A DNA stretch of 64,000 bases, from assembly GCF_900188185.1 (NCBI RefSeq), contig NZ_FZPA01000001.1:806001-870000 (forward strand). Direction: 5' to 3'. Shown here piece by piece: positions 35,093-42,481 of the stretch. A model generated the notes under the pieces. That model was given only the letters and a program-made list of their open reading frames with translations, ran no database searches and was not told the DNA's origin. The DNA is from Sphingopyxis indica. Lineage in GTDB: Bacteria; Pseudomonadota; Alphaproteobacteria; Sphingomonadales; Sphingomonadaceae. Made by a program: the position numbers and the translations under genes. Each line of letters opens with the position of its first letter. Position 1 is the first letter of the stretch.

Positions 35093-36643
35093 TCAGTTGC
35101 TGCTGCCCGCCGGATTGTCGAGCTTGGCCATCGCCTTTTCGAGCGCGACGTGCATGCTGAGCGTATCGGCGCCCTGGCGGGGCGGATAGGCCTGAATGCT
35201 CTGCAGATGCTCGGCGATATAAGGGGTTGCCGCGGTCGGCGCCCACAGCTTCGATGCGAAGAACTTGCGGCCGATATAGCCCCATTCGTGGCTTTCCGGG
35301 TCCATCTTTTCCATCGGGTCCATGCGCAGGTTGAAGATATAGGGAACCGACGGCCAGCTCTTCTCGTTCCACCAGCTCCCTTCCTTTTTGACCCCGATGT
35401 GCATTTTCCAGTTGCCGACGCGCACCGCCGTCAGGTCGGTTTCGTCGTAATAGAAATAGCTCATGCGCGCCGATTTGGTGGTCTTGCCCTTCCAGACGTC
35501 GAGCTGGTTGAAGCCGTCGAGATGCACCTTGTAGTCGATGCCGTTCATCTTGTAACCGTTGAGCAGCTTTTCCTTGACGTCGGTCAGGCCCGCCGCCGCC
35601 GCAAGGGTGACATACACATCCTCGTGGCTCTGCAGCGCATTGCTCTTGCTGCCCGCCGGAATATGGCCCGGCCAGCGCGCGAGCATCGGAACGCGCACAC
35701 CGCCCTCCCAGGTCGTGCCCTTCTCGCCGCGGAACGGCGCATAGCCGCCGTCGGGCCACAGCATCATCTCGTTGCCGTTGTCGGTCGAATAGATGACGAT
35801 CGTGTCGTCGGCGAGGTCATTCTCGTCGAGCCAGTCGAGCAGCTTGCCGACCAGTTCGTCATGTTCGAGCATCTTGGCGCGGACGACATCCTCTTCGGCG
35901 CGCCCTTCGTCCACCGCCATCTGGATATATTTCTGCGGCGAGTGCGAATGGATGTGGATCGCGGTGGTGTTGTACCAGCAGAAGAACGGACCGTCCTTGT
36001 TGCGGTTCAGCCAATCGATGCACTTTTCGGTCACCTCGCTGTCAAAGGTTTCCATGCGCTTGCGCGTCAGCGGACCGGTATTTTCCACCTTCTGCTTGCC
36101 GCGAATGCCGAAGATGCCGTCGTCGGTCTTGTCTTCCTTGTCGGTGGCCCAGGCGTGGAGCACACCCCGCGGACCGTATTTTTTCTTGTATTCCGGGTCT
36201 TTCTGGCCCGGATAGTCGAGTTCCTCGGGTTCCTCCTCGGCATTGAGGTGATAGAGGTTGCCGAACCATTCGTCGAAACCGTGGACGGTGGGCAGGAACT
36301 CGTTGCGATCGCCGAGATGATTCTTGCCGAACTGTCCGGTCTTGTAGCCCGCGACCTTGAGCACTTCGGCAAGGGTCGGGTCTTCCTTTTGCAGCCCCCG
36401 GGGCGAGCCCGGAATCCCGATCGTCGTCATGCCGGTGCGGATCGGCATCTGACCCGTGATGAAGGCCGCGCGCCCGGCGGTGCAGCTCGGCTGGCCGTAA
36501 TGATCGGTGAAGATCATGCCTTCCTTTGCGATGCGGTCGATGTTGGGCGTGTCGCCCATCATTCCATGCGTGTAGGCACCCACGTTCCACATGCCGATAT
36601 CGTCACCCCAGATGACGAGAATATTGGGCTTTCCATTGGGCAT
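35093..36643 (-). CDS. Arylsulfatase, formylglycine-dependent
   Basis: A 516-residue sulfatase starting MPNGKPNILVIWGDDIGMWN, with the metal-binding Asp pair. The active-site motif is PSCTAGRAAFITG, with Cys54 the residue expected to become formylglycine; Ala replaces the usual Pro of CxPxR. Other family marks are KTGQFGKNHLGD, STDNGNE and GEKGTTWEGGVRVP. There is no signal peptide, so it looks cytoplasmic. AGGAGA precedes the ATG at 36643. The substrate is unknown (sulfate esters). It is monocistronic, 129 bases from the thioesterase stop. Confidence 0.93.
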   Translation of the reverse strand: MPNGKPNILVIWGDDIGMWNVGAYTHGMMGDTPNIDRIAKEGMIFTDHYGQPSCTAGRAAFITGQMPIRTGMTTIGIPGSPRGLQKEDPTLAEVLKVAGYKTGQFGKNHLGDRNEFLPTVHGFDEWFGNLYHLNAEEEPEELDYPGQKDPEYKKKYGPRGVLHAWATDKEDKTDDGIFGIRGKQKVENTGPLTRKRMETFDSEVTEKCIDWLNRNKDGPFFCWYNTTAIHIHSHSPQKYIQMAVDEGRAEEDVVRAKMLEHDELVGKLLDWLDENDLADDTIVIYSTDNGNEMMLWPDGGYAPFRGEKGTTWEGGVRVPMLARWPGHIPAGSKSNALQSHEDVYVTLAAAAGLTDVKEKLLNGYKMNGIDYKVHLDGFNQLDVWKGKTTKSARMSYFYYDETDLTAVRVGNWKMHIGVKKEGSWWNEKSWPSVPYIFNLRMDPMEKMDPESHEWGYIGRKFFASKLWAPTAATPYIAEHLQSIQAYPPRQGADTLSMHVALEKAMAKLDNPAGSSN

Positions 36644-36772
36644 CGCAGATCTCCTCGTTGCGCGTGATTCGAGGAGAAGCCTATCGAAAGGCCTTTGCCG
36701 GCCTATCGGGGTAAACACCGATTTAGTCGGGGACGCTGGCTGAGGCCCGATATATCGACCGCGCCGCGCGGG

Positions 36773-37222
36773 TCACGGAATCGCGTAGGTGACGCTCGCC
36801 TGCCCCACCGGCCGGCTCGCCTCTTCGGTGTAGAGCCGCACGTCCATCACCGCGAGCCGTTTGCCGAGCCGGAGCAGCGTCGCTTCGGCGTTGAGTGGTT
36901 TCGGCAGGCACGGGCGCAGGAACTGATAATTGAGCGCGCTCGTCACCGCCATCGCGACGGGGCCGATATGCGCGAGGACGAGCGCATAGGCCGCCATGTC
37001 GGCGAGCGCCATCTGGGTCGGCCCCGAAATGAGCCCGCCGGGGCGCAGCATCGTCTCGGCCGGCTCCTGCCGCGCGACGATCCGCCCCGGCTCGGCCGAG
37101 ATCACGCGGCCGCGCGATCCCGGCGCCGAATTGGGGAAAGCCTCCGCCATGAATGCGTTGAGCGCGTCCACGTCCATGCGGATCGCGTCCGACGACGGCG
37201 GCGTGCCCTCCCCTTCGCTCAT
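36773..37222 (-). CDS. PaaI-family hotdog thioesterase
   Basis: A 149-residue single hotdog-fold protein. The PaaI-type signature GGLISGPTQMALADMAAYAL carries the catalytic acidic residue on the long helix, followed by VTSALNYQFLRPC. Such enzymes hydrolyse acyl-CoA thioesters of varied chain or aryl groups; the substrate cannot be read from sequence. It starts four bases after the ettA stop, so the two genes are probably co-transcribed. Confidence 0.85.
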   Translation of the reverse strand: MSEGEGTPPSSDAIRMDVDALNAFMAEAFPNSAPGSRGRVISAEPGRIVARQEPAETMLRPGGLISGPTQMALADMAAYALVLAHIGPVAMAVTSALNYQFLRPCLPKPLNAEATLLRLGKRLAVMDVRLYTEEASRPVGQASVTYAIP

Positions 37223-37226
37223 CGGC

Positions 37227-38906
37227 TTATCGCGTCAGCTTCTTGTACGAAGTGCGATGCGGACGCGTCGCCTCGTCACCGAGGCGGCGGATCTTGTCCT
37301 CTTCATAGGCTTCGAAATTGCCCTCGAACCATTCGACATGGCTGTCGCCCTCAAAGGCCAGGATGTGCGTCGCGAGGCGGTCGAGGAAGAAGCGGTCGTG
37401 GCTGATGACCACCGCGCAGCCGGCGAAATTTTCGAGCGCTTCCTCGAGCGCCGCGAGCGTTTCGGTGTCGAGGTCGTTGGTCGGCTCGTCGAGCAGCAGC
37501 ACGTTGCCGCCGGCTTTCAACATCTTCGCCATATGGACGCGGTTGCGCTCGCCGCCCGACAGCATCCCGACCTTCTTCTGCTGATCGGTGCCCTTGAAGT
37601 TGAACGCGCCGACATAGGCGCGCGTCTGCATCTCGTGCTTGCCGACGGTCATCATGTCGTGCCCGCCCGAGATTTCTTCCCAGACATTTTTGTTAGGGTC
37701 GAGCGCGTCGCGGCTCTGGTCGACATAGCCGAGGCGCACCGTGTCGCCGAGCGTGATCGAACCCTCGTCGGGCTGTTCCTGTCCGGTGAGCAGGCGGAAC
37801 AGCGTCGATTTGCCCGCGCCGTTGGGCCCGATCACCCCGACGATGCCGCCCGGCGGCAGCGTGAAGGACAGATCCTCGAAGAGCAGCTTGTCGCCATAGG
37901 CCTTCGACAGATTTTCGACCTCGATCACCTTGCCGCCGAGGCGCTCGGGAACCTGGATGACGATCTGCGCCTTGCCGGGGGCGCGGCTTTCCTGCGCTTC
38001 GACGAGCTGATCGAAGCTCTTGATGCGCGCCTTCGACTTGGCTTGGCGCGCCTTTGGCGACTGCCGGATCCACTCGAGTTCGTCCTTGATCGCCTTCTGG
38101 CGGCCAGCGTCCTCGCGCGCCTCCTGCTCGAGCCGCTTGCCCTTCTTGTCGAGATAGGTCGAATAATTGCCCTCATAGACAAAATAGCGGCTGCGATCGA
38201 GTTCGAGGATCCAGTTCACGACATTGTCGAGGAAATAGCGGTCGTGGGTGACGAGGATGACGTTGCCCGGATAGTCGACCAGATGCTTTTCGAGCCACGC
38301 GACGCTTTCGGCGTCGAGATGGTTGGTCGGCTCGTCGAGCAGCAGGATCGACGGCTTTTCGAGCAGCAGGCGGGTGAGCGCGATGCGGCGCTTTTCGCCG
38401 CCCGACAGATTTTCGACGCTCCAGTCGCCCGGCGGGCAGCGCAGCGCTTCCATCGCGATTTCGAGCTGGTTGTCGAGCGTCCAGCCGTCGACCGCGTCGA
38501 TCTTTTCCTGCAGCTCGCCCATTTCGGCCATCAGCGCGTCGAAATCGGCGTCCTCGGGCGGATCGGCCATCAACGCGCTGATCGCGTTGAAACGGTCCAT
38601 CATGTCGGCGACGCCGCGGACGCCGTCCATGACATTTTCCTTCACCGTCTTGGTCGGATCGAGCTCGGGCTCCTGCGGCAGATAGCCGACGCTGATCCCC
38701 TCGCCCGGCCACGCCTCACCCGTGAAATCCTTGTCGATACCCGCCATGATCTTCATCAGCGTCGATTTACCCGTGCCGTTCGGGCCGACGATGCCGATCT
38801 TGGCGTCGGGATAGAATTGCAGGTTGATGTTGTTGAGAACCGGCTTTTGCGCGCCGGGATAGGTCTTGCTGAGACCCTTCATCACGAAACTATATTGGGC
38901 GGCCAT
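37227..38906 (-). CDS. ettA: Energy-dependent translational throttle protein EttA (ABC-F)
   Basis: A 559-residue ABC-F protein with two ATPase domains and no membrane segment. Domain 1: GPNGTGKST, LSGGEKRRIALTRLL, LLLDEPTNHLD. Domain 2: GPNGAGKST, LSGGERNRVHMAKML, LLLDEPTNDLD. Between them lies the P-site tRNA interaction linker (about 240-320, rich in Arg/Lys/Glu). EttA binds the ribosomal E site and gates the first elongation steps according to ATP/ADP. The length matches the family. Confidence 0.95.
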   Translation of the reverse strand: MAAQYSFVMKGLSKTYPGAQKPVLNNINLQFYPDAKIGIVGPNGTGKSTLMKIMAGIDKDFTGEAWPGEGISVGYLPQEPELDPTKTVKENVMDGVRGVADMMDRFNAISALMADPPEDADFDALMAEMGELQEKIDAVDGWTLDNQLEIAMEALRCPPGDWSVENLSGGEKRRIALTRLLLEKPSILLLDEPTNHLDAESVAWLEKHLVDYPGNVILVTHDRYFLDNVVNWILELDRSRYFVYEGNYSTYLDKKGKRLEQEAREDAGRQKAIKDELEWIRQSPKARQAKSKARIKSFDQLVEAQESRAPGKAQIVIQVPERLGGKVIEVENLSKAYGDKLLFEDLSFTLPPGGIVGVIGPNGAGKSTLFRLLTGQEQPDEGSITLGDTVRLGYVDQSRDALDPNKNVWEEISGGHDMMTVGKHEMQTRAYVGAFNFKGTDQQKKVGMLSGGERNRVHMAKMLKAGGNVLLLDEPTNDLDTETLAALEEALENFAGCAVVISHDRFFLDRLATHILAFEGDSHVEWFEGNFEAYEEDKIRRLGDEATRPHRTSYKKLTR

Positions 38907-39033
38907 AGATGCTCCGGTAGCTGGCTGGGCCGCAGACGCGGCCGGGAGAGAATTGGGCGCCGGTTAGCGAATGGGCGCCGCCTTGGCAATCGGCGCTTGC
39001 GGGATGCGCCACCCGCCCGCTAGGACCGGCGCC

Positions 39034-40476
39034 ATGACGAGACAGCCGATCGCCGCGCCGCTTGCGGGCGCAACCGCCGCGGGCCTTGCCCTCATCCTCA
39101 GCCTTCCCGCCGCGGCGTCGATCCCGCCGCCGCCCTCGGCCGCCGAGCTGGCGCAGCAAGGCGAGGATCCGGCGTGGGCGATCACCGAGGCGCTGACGAC
39201 CGAGATCGGCCCGCGCCAGGCGGGCACCGAGGCCGAAGCGGCGGCGCGGCGCTGGGCGGTCAAGCGGCTGACCGACATGGGTTTCCACAATGTCCGCGAA
39301 GAGCCCTATATGATGCCGACCTGGGTGCGCGGCGAGGAAGCGGCATCGCTGGTCGGTCCCTTTCACCCGCAGAAGCTTGCGATTGCGGCGCTCGGGAACA
39401 GCGGATCGACCGGACCCAATGGGATCGAGGGCGAGATCGCCTATTTTGCGAGCTTCGACGCGCTCGTCGCGGCGCCCGATCATCTGGTGGCGGGCAAGAT
39501 CGTCTTCATCGACCATCAGATGGAGCCGGCGCAGGACGGCAGCGGCTATGGCCAATATGGCCGCGGCCGCTTTCAGGGGCCGAATGTCGCGGCAAAGAAG
39601 GGCGCGGTGGCGATCGTCATCCGCTCGATCGGCACCGACAGCCACCGCAACCCGCACACGGGCGTCACCACTTTCGAGGAAGGCGTGAAGCCGATCCCGG
39701 CGGGCGCGATCGCCAACCCCGACGCCGACCTGCTGGTGCGCCAGTGGCAGCGGACGCTGTCGATGCGCACCAAGGAAACCTATCTCGGCTATACGCCCGA
39801 GCCGCTGCGCATGAAGCTGCTGCTGACGCCGAAGCAGCTCGGCGAGCAGGTGTCGGGCAATGTGATCGCCGAAGTGCCGGGGAGCGATCCCGCGGCGAGC
39901 CCGGTGATCGTCGCGTGCCACCTCGACAGCTGGGATCTCGGCACCGGGGCGATCGACGATGCGGCGGGGTGCGGCATCATCACCGCCGCCGCGAAGCATG
40001 TCATGACCGCTGGCCAGATGGCTGGTGGCCAGCCGCGCCGCACGATCCGCATTCTGTGGGCGGGCGCCGAGGAGGTTGGGGTGTTCGGCGGCAAGGCCTA
40101 TTTCGACGCGCACGGCAAGGAAAAACATGCCGTGGCGCTCGAATCGGATTTCGGTGCCGACCGCGTATGGCGCGTCCAATTCAAACTTCCCGAAAGCGCC
40201 GCCGATCTTGAGAAGCGCGTCAGCGCCGCCGTGGCCCCCTTCGGCGTCGTCACGGGCCATGACGAAGCGCATGGCGGCGCGGACGTCGGGGCGCTGGTCG
40301 AAGCCGGCACGCCTGCGGTCGATCTGGGTCAGGATGGGACACGTTATTTCGACGTTCATCACACGCCCGACGACACGCTCGACAAGGTCGATCCGGCGCA
40401 ATTGCGGCAGAATGTGACGGTCTGGGCGGCAACTCTGGCGATTCTCGCGAACAGCAGCGACAGCGAGCTGCCATAG
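39034..40476 (+). CDS. M28-family zinc peptidase, exported
   Basis: A 480-residue co-catalytic zinc aminopeptidase with signal peptide (MTRQPIAAPLAGATAAGLAL). A PA-type insert lies at about 140-230. The metal ligands are visible: His and Asp in VIVACHLDSWDLGTGAIDDA, Glu pair in WAGAEEVGVFGG, Asp in ALESDFGADR and His in VHHTPDDTLDK. It probably trims peptides in the periplasm. I chose the ATG at 39034; the frame is open back to 38971. It has no operon partner. Confidence 0.92.
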   Translation: MTRQPIAAPLAGATAAGLALILSLPAAASIPPPPSAAELAQQGEDPAWAITEALTTEIGPRQAGTEAEAAARRWAVKRLTDMGFHNVREEPYMMPTWVRGEEAASLVGPFHPQKLAIAALGNSGSTGPNGIEGEIAYFASFDALVAAPDHLVAGKIVFIDHQMEPAQDGSGYGQYGRGRFQGPNVAAKKGAVAIVIRSIGTDSHRNPHTGVTTFEEGVKPIPAGAIANPDADLLVRQWQRTLSMRTKETYLGYTPEPLRMKLLLTPKQLGEQVSGNVIAEVPGSDPAASPVIVACHLDSWDLGTGAIDDAAGCGIITAAAKHVMTAGQMAGGQPRRTIRILWAGAEEVGVFGGKAYFDAHGKEKHAVALESDFGADRVWRVQFKLPESAADLEKRVSAAVAPFGVVTGHDEAHGGADVGALVEAGTPAVDLGQDGTRYFDVHHTPDDTLDKVDPAQLRQNVTVWAATLAILANSSDSELP

Positions 40477-40623
40477 GCCTTGACGGCGAATGGCCGATTT
40501 CCGCGCGGCCGTTCCATCTCAATTATTTTTGTTGACGATTCACGCGGAACGTCTAAATCCCGCCGCTCGCGCAACGGGAAATTTGCCCTAGCGCGGAAAG
40601 GCATTTTAGGGAGCCCACACATC

Positions 40624-40908
40624 ATGAAGAAGTTTGCTGCTATCGCCGTTGCCGCCAGCATGTTCGCCCTCGCCGCTTGCGGTGAGAAGGCTGCTGACGA
40701 AGCCACCACCACCGAAGCTCCGGCCGCTGACGCGACCATGGAAGCCGGTGCCGACGCTGCCGCTGCCGGCGCTGACGCCGCTGCCGAAGGTGCGGAAGCT
40801 GCTGCGACCGCCGCTGACGCCGCTGCGACCGACGCTGCTGCGCCGGCTGCCGACGCTGCTGCTGCTCCGGCTGACGCCGCTGCCGCTCCGGCCGAAGAAA
40901 CGAAGTAA
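40624..40908 (+). CDS. Small alanine-rich lipoprotein
   Basis: A 94-residue protein with a lipoprotein signal (MKKFAAIAVAASMFALAACG, lipobox LAAC). The mature part is almost only Ala, Asp, Glu, Thr and Pro, in repeated ADAAA units, with Lys only at the extreme end. It is low-complexity, acidic and likely extended. The codons show the gene's own GCTGCCGAC-type repeat. Similar short lipoproteins occur in sphingomonads; no function is known to me. It is followed by a strong terminator. Confidence 0.75.
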   Translation: MKKFAAIAVAASMFALAACGEKAADEATTTEAPAADATMEAGADAAAAGADAAAEGAEAAATAADAAATDAAAPAADAAAAPADAAAAPAEETK

Positions 40909-40944
40909 GTCACAGCCCTTCGGGGCAATGACCGAACCGAAAAG

Positions 40945-40977
40945 AGGCGGTCTTCCTTCGCGGAAGGCCGCCTTTTT
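40945..40977 (+). terminator. Rho-independent terminator of the small lipoprotein gene
   Basis: AGGCGGTCTTCC pairs with GGAAGGCCGCCT (12 pairs, one G-U) around a five-base loop TTCGC and is followed by TTTTCTTT. It is the clearest intrinsic terminator in the window, 36 bases after the lipoprotein stop. Confidence 0.9.
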
Positions 40978-40994
40978 CTTTGCCGCGGGACAAG

Positions 40995-41162
40995 TCAGCC
41001 CGGCGCCAGCAGCGCGGCGATCAAGGCGACGATCGCAAAGGCGACCAACCCGCCCAGAAAGATCAGGCGGCGTAGGCGCGATCTCAGGATGATCTCGCCG
41101 CCGCGCGCATCGCGCGCCGAACAGACCGGCGCGTTCGCGGGCTCTTCGTCGCGCCCGGCCAT
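40995..41162 (-). CDS. Small single-pass membrane protein, 55 residues
   Basis: The product begins MAGRDEEPANAPVCSARDAR and ends in one hydrophobic helix (LIFLGGLVAFAIVALIAALL) after a basic patch (RSRLRR). It starts two bases after the stop of the PRC-barrel gene and is probably co-expressed with it. The charge pattern suggests the N-terminus stays in the cytoplasm. I recognise no named family. It is too short for most gene finders, so it may be missed. Confidence 0.6.
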   Translation of the reverse strand: MAGRDEEPANAPVCSARDARGGEIILRSRLRRLIFLGGLVAFAIVALIAALLAPG

Positions 41163-41164
41163 CG

Positions 41165-41536
41165 TCAGAGCATCGGATAGCTCAGGCCGTAATAGCCATA
41201 GATGGTCCGGCCATAATCATCGGTATATTCGGGCGCTTCCTCGCGAGCGTAACGCGGCGCACCTTCGACCTGCTCCTTCGTCAGATTGACGACGTAGCCG
41301 CCCTTGTCGGTATCATAGGTCAGCATTTCCCACGGAATGGGATAATGATCGCTGCCCAGGCCGAACAGGCCGCCGAATTCGAGCACGGCATATTCGCTCT
41401 TTCCGGAGCGCTTTTCGATCATAACGCTGGTGATCGTGCCGAGCTTTTCGTTTTGGGGATTGTACACCGCAGTGCCCTCGACCTTGTCGGAGGCGATCAG
41501 GCGGTGCGTTTCGGTTCTCTCCAGTGTGTCAGCCAT
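41165..41536 (-). CDS. PRC-barrel domain protein
   Basis: A 123-residue soluble protein with a PRC-barrel fold: LIASDKVEGTAVYNPQNEKL, TITSVMIEKRSGKSEYAVLE and HYPIPWEMLTYDTDKGGYVV. Related alphaproteobacterial proteins are stress-associated. The ATG at 41536 has AGGAGAAGGA upstream; the longer frame to 42400 is not protein-like. A match to the general-stress (EcfG) promoter lies 68 bases upstream of the ATG. The Tyr-rich C-terminus (YGRTIYGYYGLSYPML) is distinctive. Confidence 0.85.
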   Translation of the reverse strand: MADTLERTETHRLIASDKVEGTAVYNPQNEKLGTITSVMIEKRSGKSEYAVLEFGGLFGLGSDHYPIPWEMLTYDTDKGGYVVNLTKEQVEGAPRYAREEAPEYTDDYGRTIYGYYGLSYPML

Positions 41537-41562
41537 GGTTCCTTCTCCTGCTTGGGATGGGG

Positions 41563-41853
41563 ATGACGCTGCGAGGGGGTTCGCAGCGCCACCTGTCAGA
41601 CCAACGGGCCGCACCGCGCGATGTTCCTTCGGCCCGTCGCAGCCGGGCCACAGTTGCGCGGGTGTGGCGCCGCGAGCCGCTTGCACGGCGCGGCGAAGAG
41701 TTGAGCGCCGCCCCGACTCCGGTCTTCGACCGCGCCGACAGCAATGGCGACGGCTATGTCGACCAGGCCGAACTCGCGGCGCTGAAAGGCGGGCGTTCGC
41801 AGCCCCATTTATCGGGCGGATCAGATCGCGCGGGTCGCGATGCCCGCGAATAG
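41563..41853 (+). pseudogene. EF-hand-containing frame, probable gene relic
   Basis: A plus-strand frame holds one textbook EF-hand calcium loop, DSNGDGYVDQAE, at 41737-41772, flanked by VFDRA and LAALKGG. Upstream the frame is Arg-rich without a signal peptide, and downstream it runs into the convergent DUF202 gene, overlapping its last 33 bases. Secreted EF-hand proteins with this motif are common in sphingomonads, so this is best read as the remnant of one. It also overlaps the PRC-barrel promoter region. Confidence 0.4.
41604..41628 (-). promoter_or_regulatory. EcfG-type general stress response promoter of the PRC-barrel gene
   Basis: On the minus strand the sequence reads GGAAC, 16 bases, then CGTT, an exact match to the alphaproteobacterial EcfG consensus (GGAAC-N16/17-CGTT). 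The -10 element ends 68 bases before the ATG at 41536, a plausible leader length. No equally good match was noticed upstream of the other genes I checked. Confidence 0.6.
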
Positions 41854-42204
41854 CAGCACGCCGATGACCGACATGAAGGCCGCCATCAACAGGACGGGGC
41901 GGCCGAGCCGGAATTTGCCCGCCTGCTCGAGATCGCGGAGCGTCAGCCAATAGCCGATCGTGCCGAGCAGGATCGAGCCGACCCCCATCCCCGCCAGCAC
42001 CAGCCCGACGGTCTGCGGGCTCTGGCTGTTCTGGATCGTCCCCGCGTCGGCCATCGACTCGAGCACCTTGTAGATGGTGAAGCCAAAGCTGAACATCGAC
42101 AGCGCGGTGCGGATCCACGCCATCAGCGTCCGGTCCGCCGCCATCACCGTGCGCAGTTCGCCCAGATCCTTGGGCCGCGCGGGTTTCCGTTCGATCTCTG
42201 CCAT
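41821..42204 (-). CDS. DUF202 / YidH-family membrane protein
   Basis: A 127-residue protein with three membrane helices. The family signature is LRTVMAADRTLMAWIRTALSMFSFGF, followed by helix 2 (GLVLAGMGVGSILLGTIGYW) and helix 3 (VLLMAAFMSVIGVLLFAGIA). The function of the family is not known. The ATG at 42204 has GGGGAG upstream. It is monocistronic and upstream of the PRC-barrel gene on the same strand, with a 284-base gap holding the stress promoter and EF-hand relic. Confidence 0.85.
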   Translation of the reverse strand: MAEIERKPARPKDLGELRTVMAADRTLMAWIRTALSMFSFGFTIYKVLESMADAGTIQNSQSPQTVGLVLAGMGVGSILLGTIGYWLTLRDLEQAGKFRLGRPVLLMAAFMSVIGVLLFAGIATRAI

Positions 42205-42352
42205 GTCGCTCCCCAAGGCCCGCCTTGCTCGCCACGAGCACGGCCCATCCTCGCCGCAAACGGGAGAAACGGACATCGGGACAAATCCCGAGGTGGCGCG
42301 GCGACATTACCGGGGGGGGCCTCCGGCACCGAGCGCAGATGCCGGAAGAGCG

Positions 42353-42433
<81 letters not shown>

Positions 42434-42481
42434 ACACGACGCGCGCCTTAACAGGATGGCGCGCGAAGTCTATCCCGAACG

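Noticed and set aside
33624..35759. 711-residue minus-strand frame across the ClC gene and the sulfatase end
   Set aside because: It runs antisense through the ClC gene and out of frame through the sulfatase, with no recognisable domain.
40546..40575. GGAAC upstream of the small lipoprotein as an EcfG promoter
   Set aside because: No CGTT lies 16-17 bases downstream, so only half of the consensus is present.
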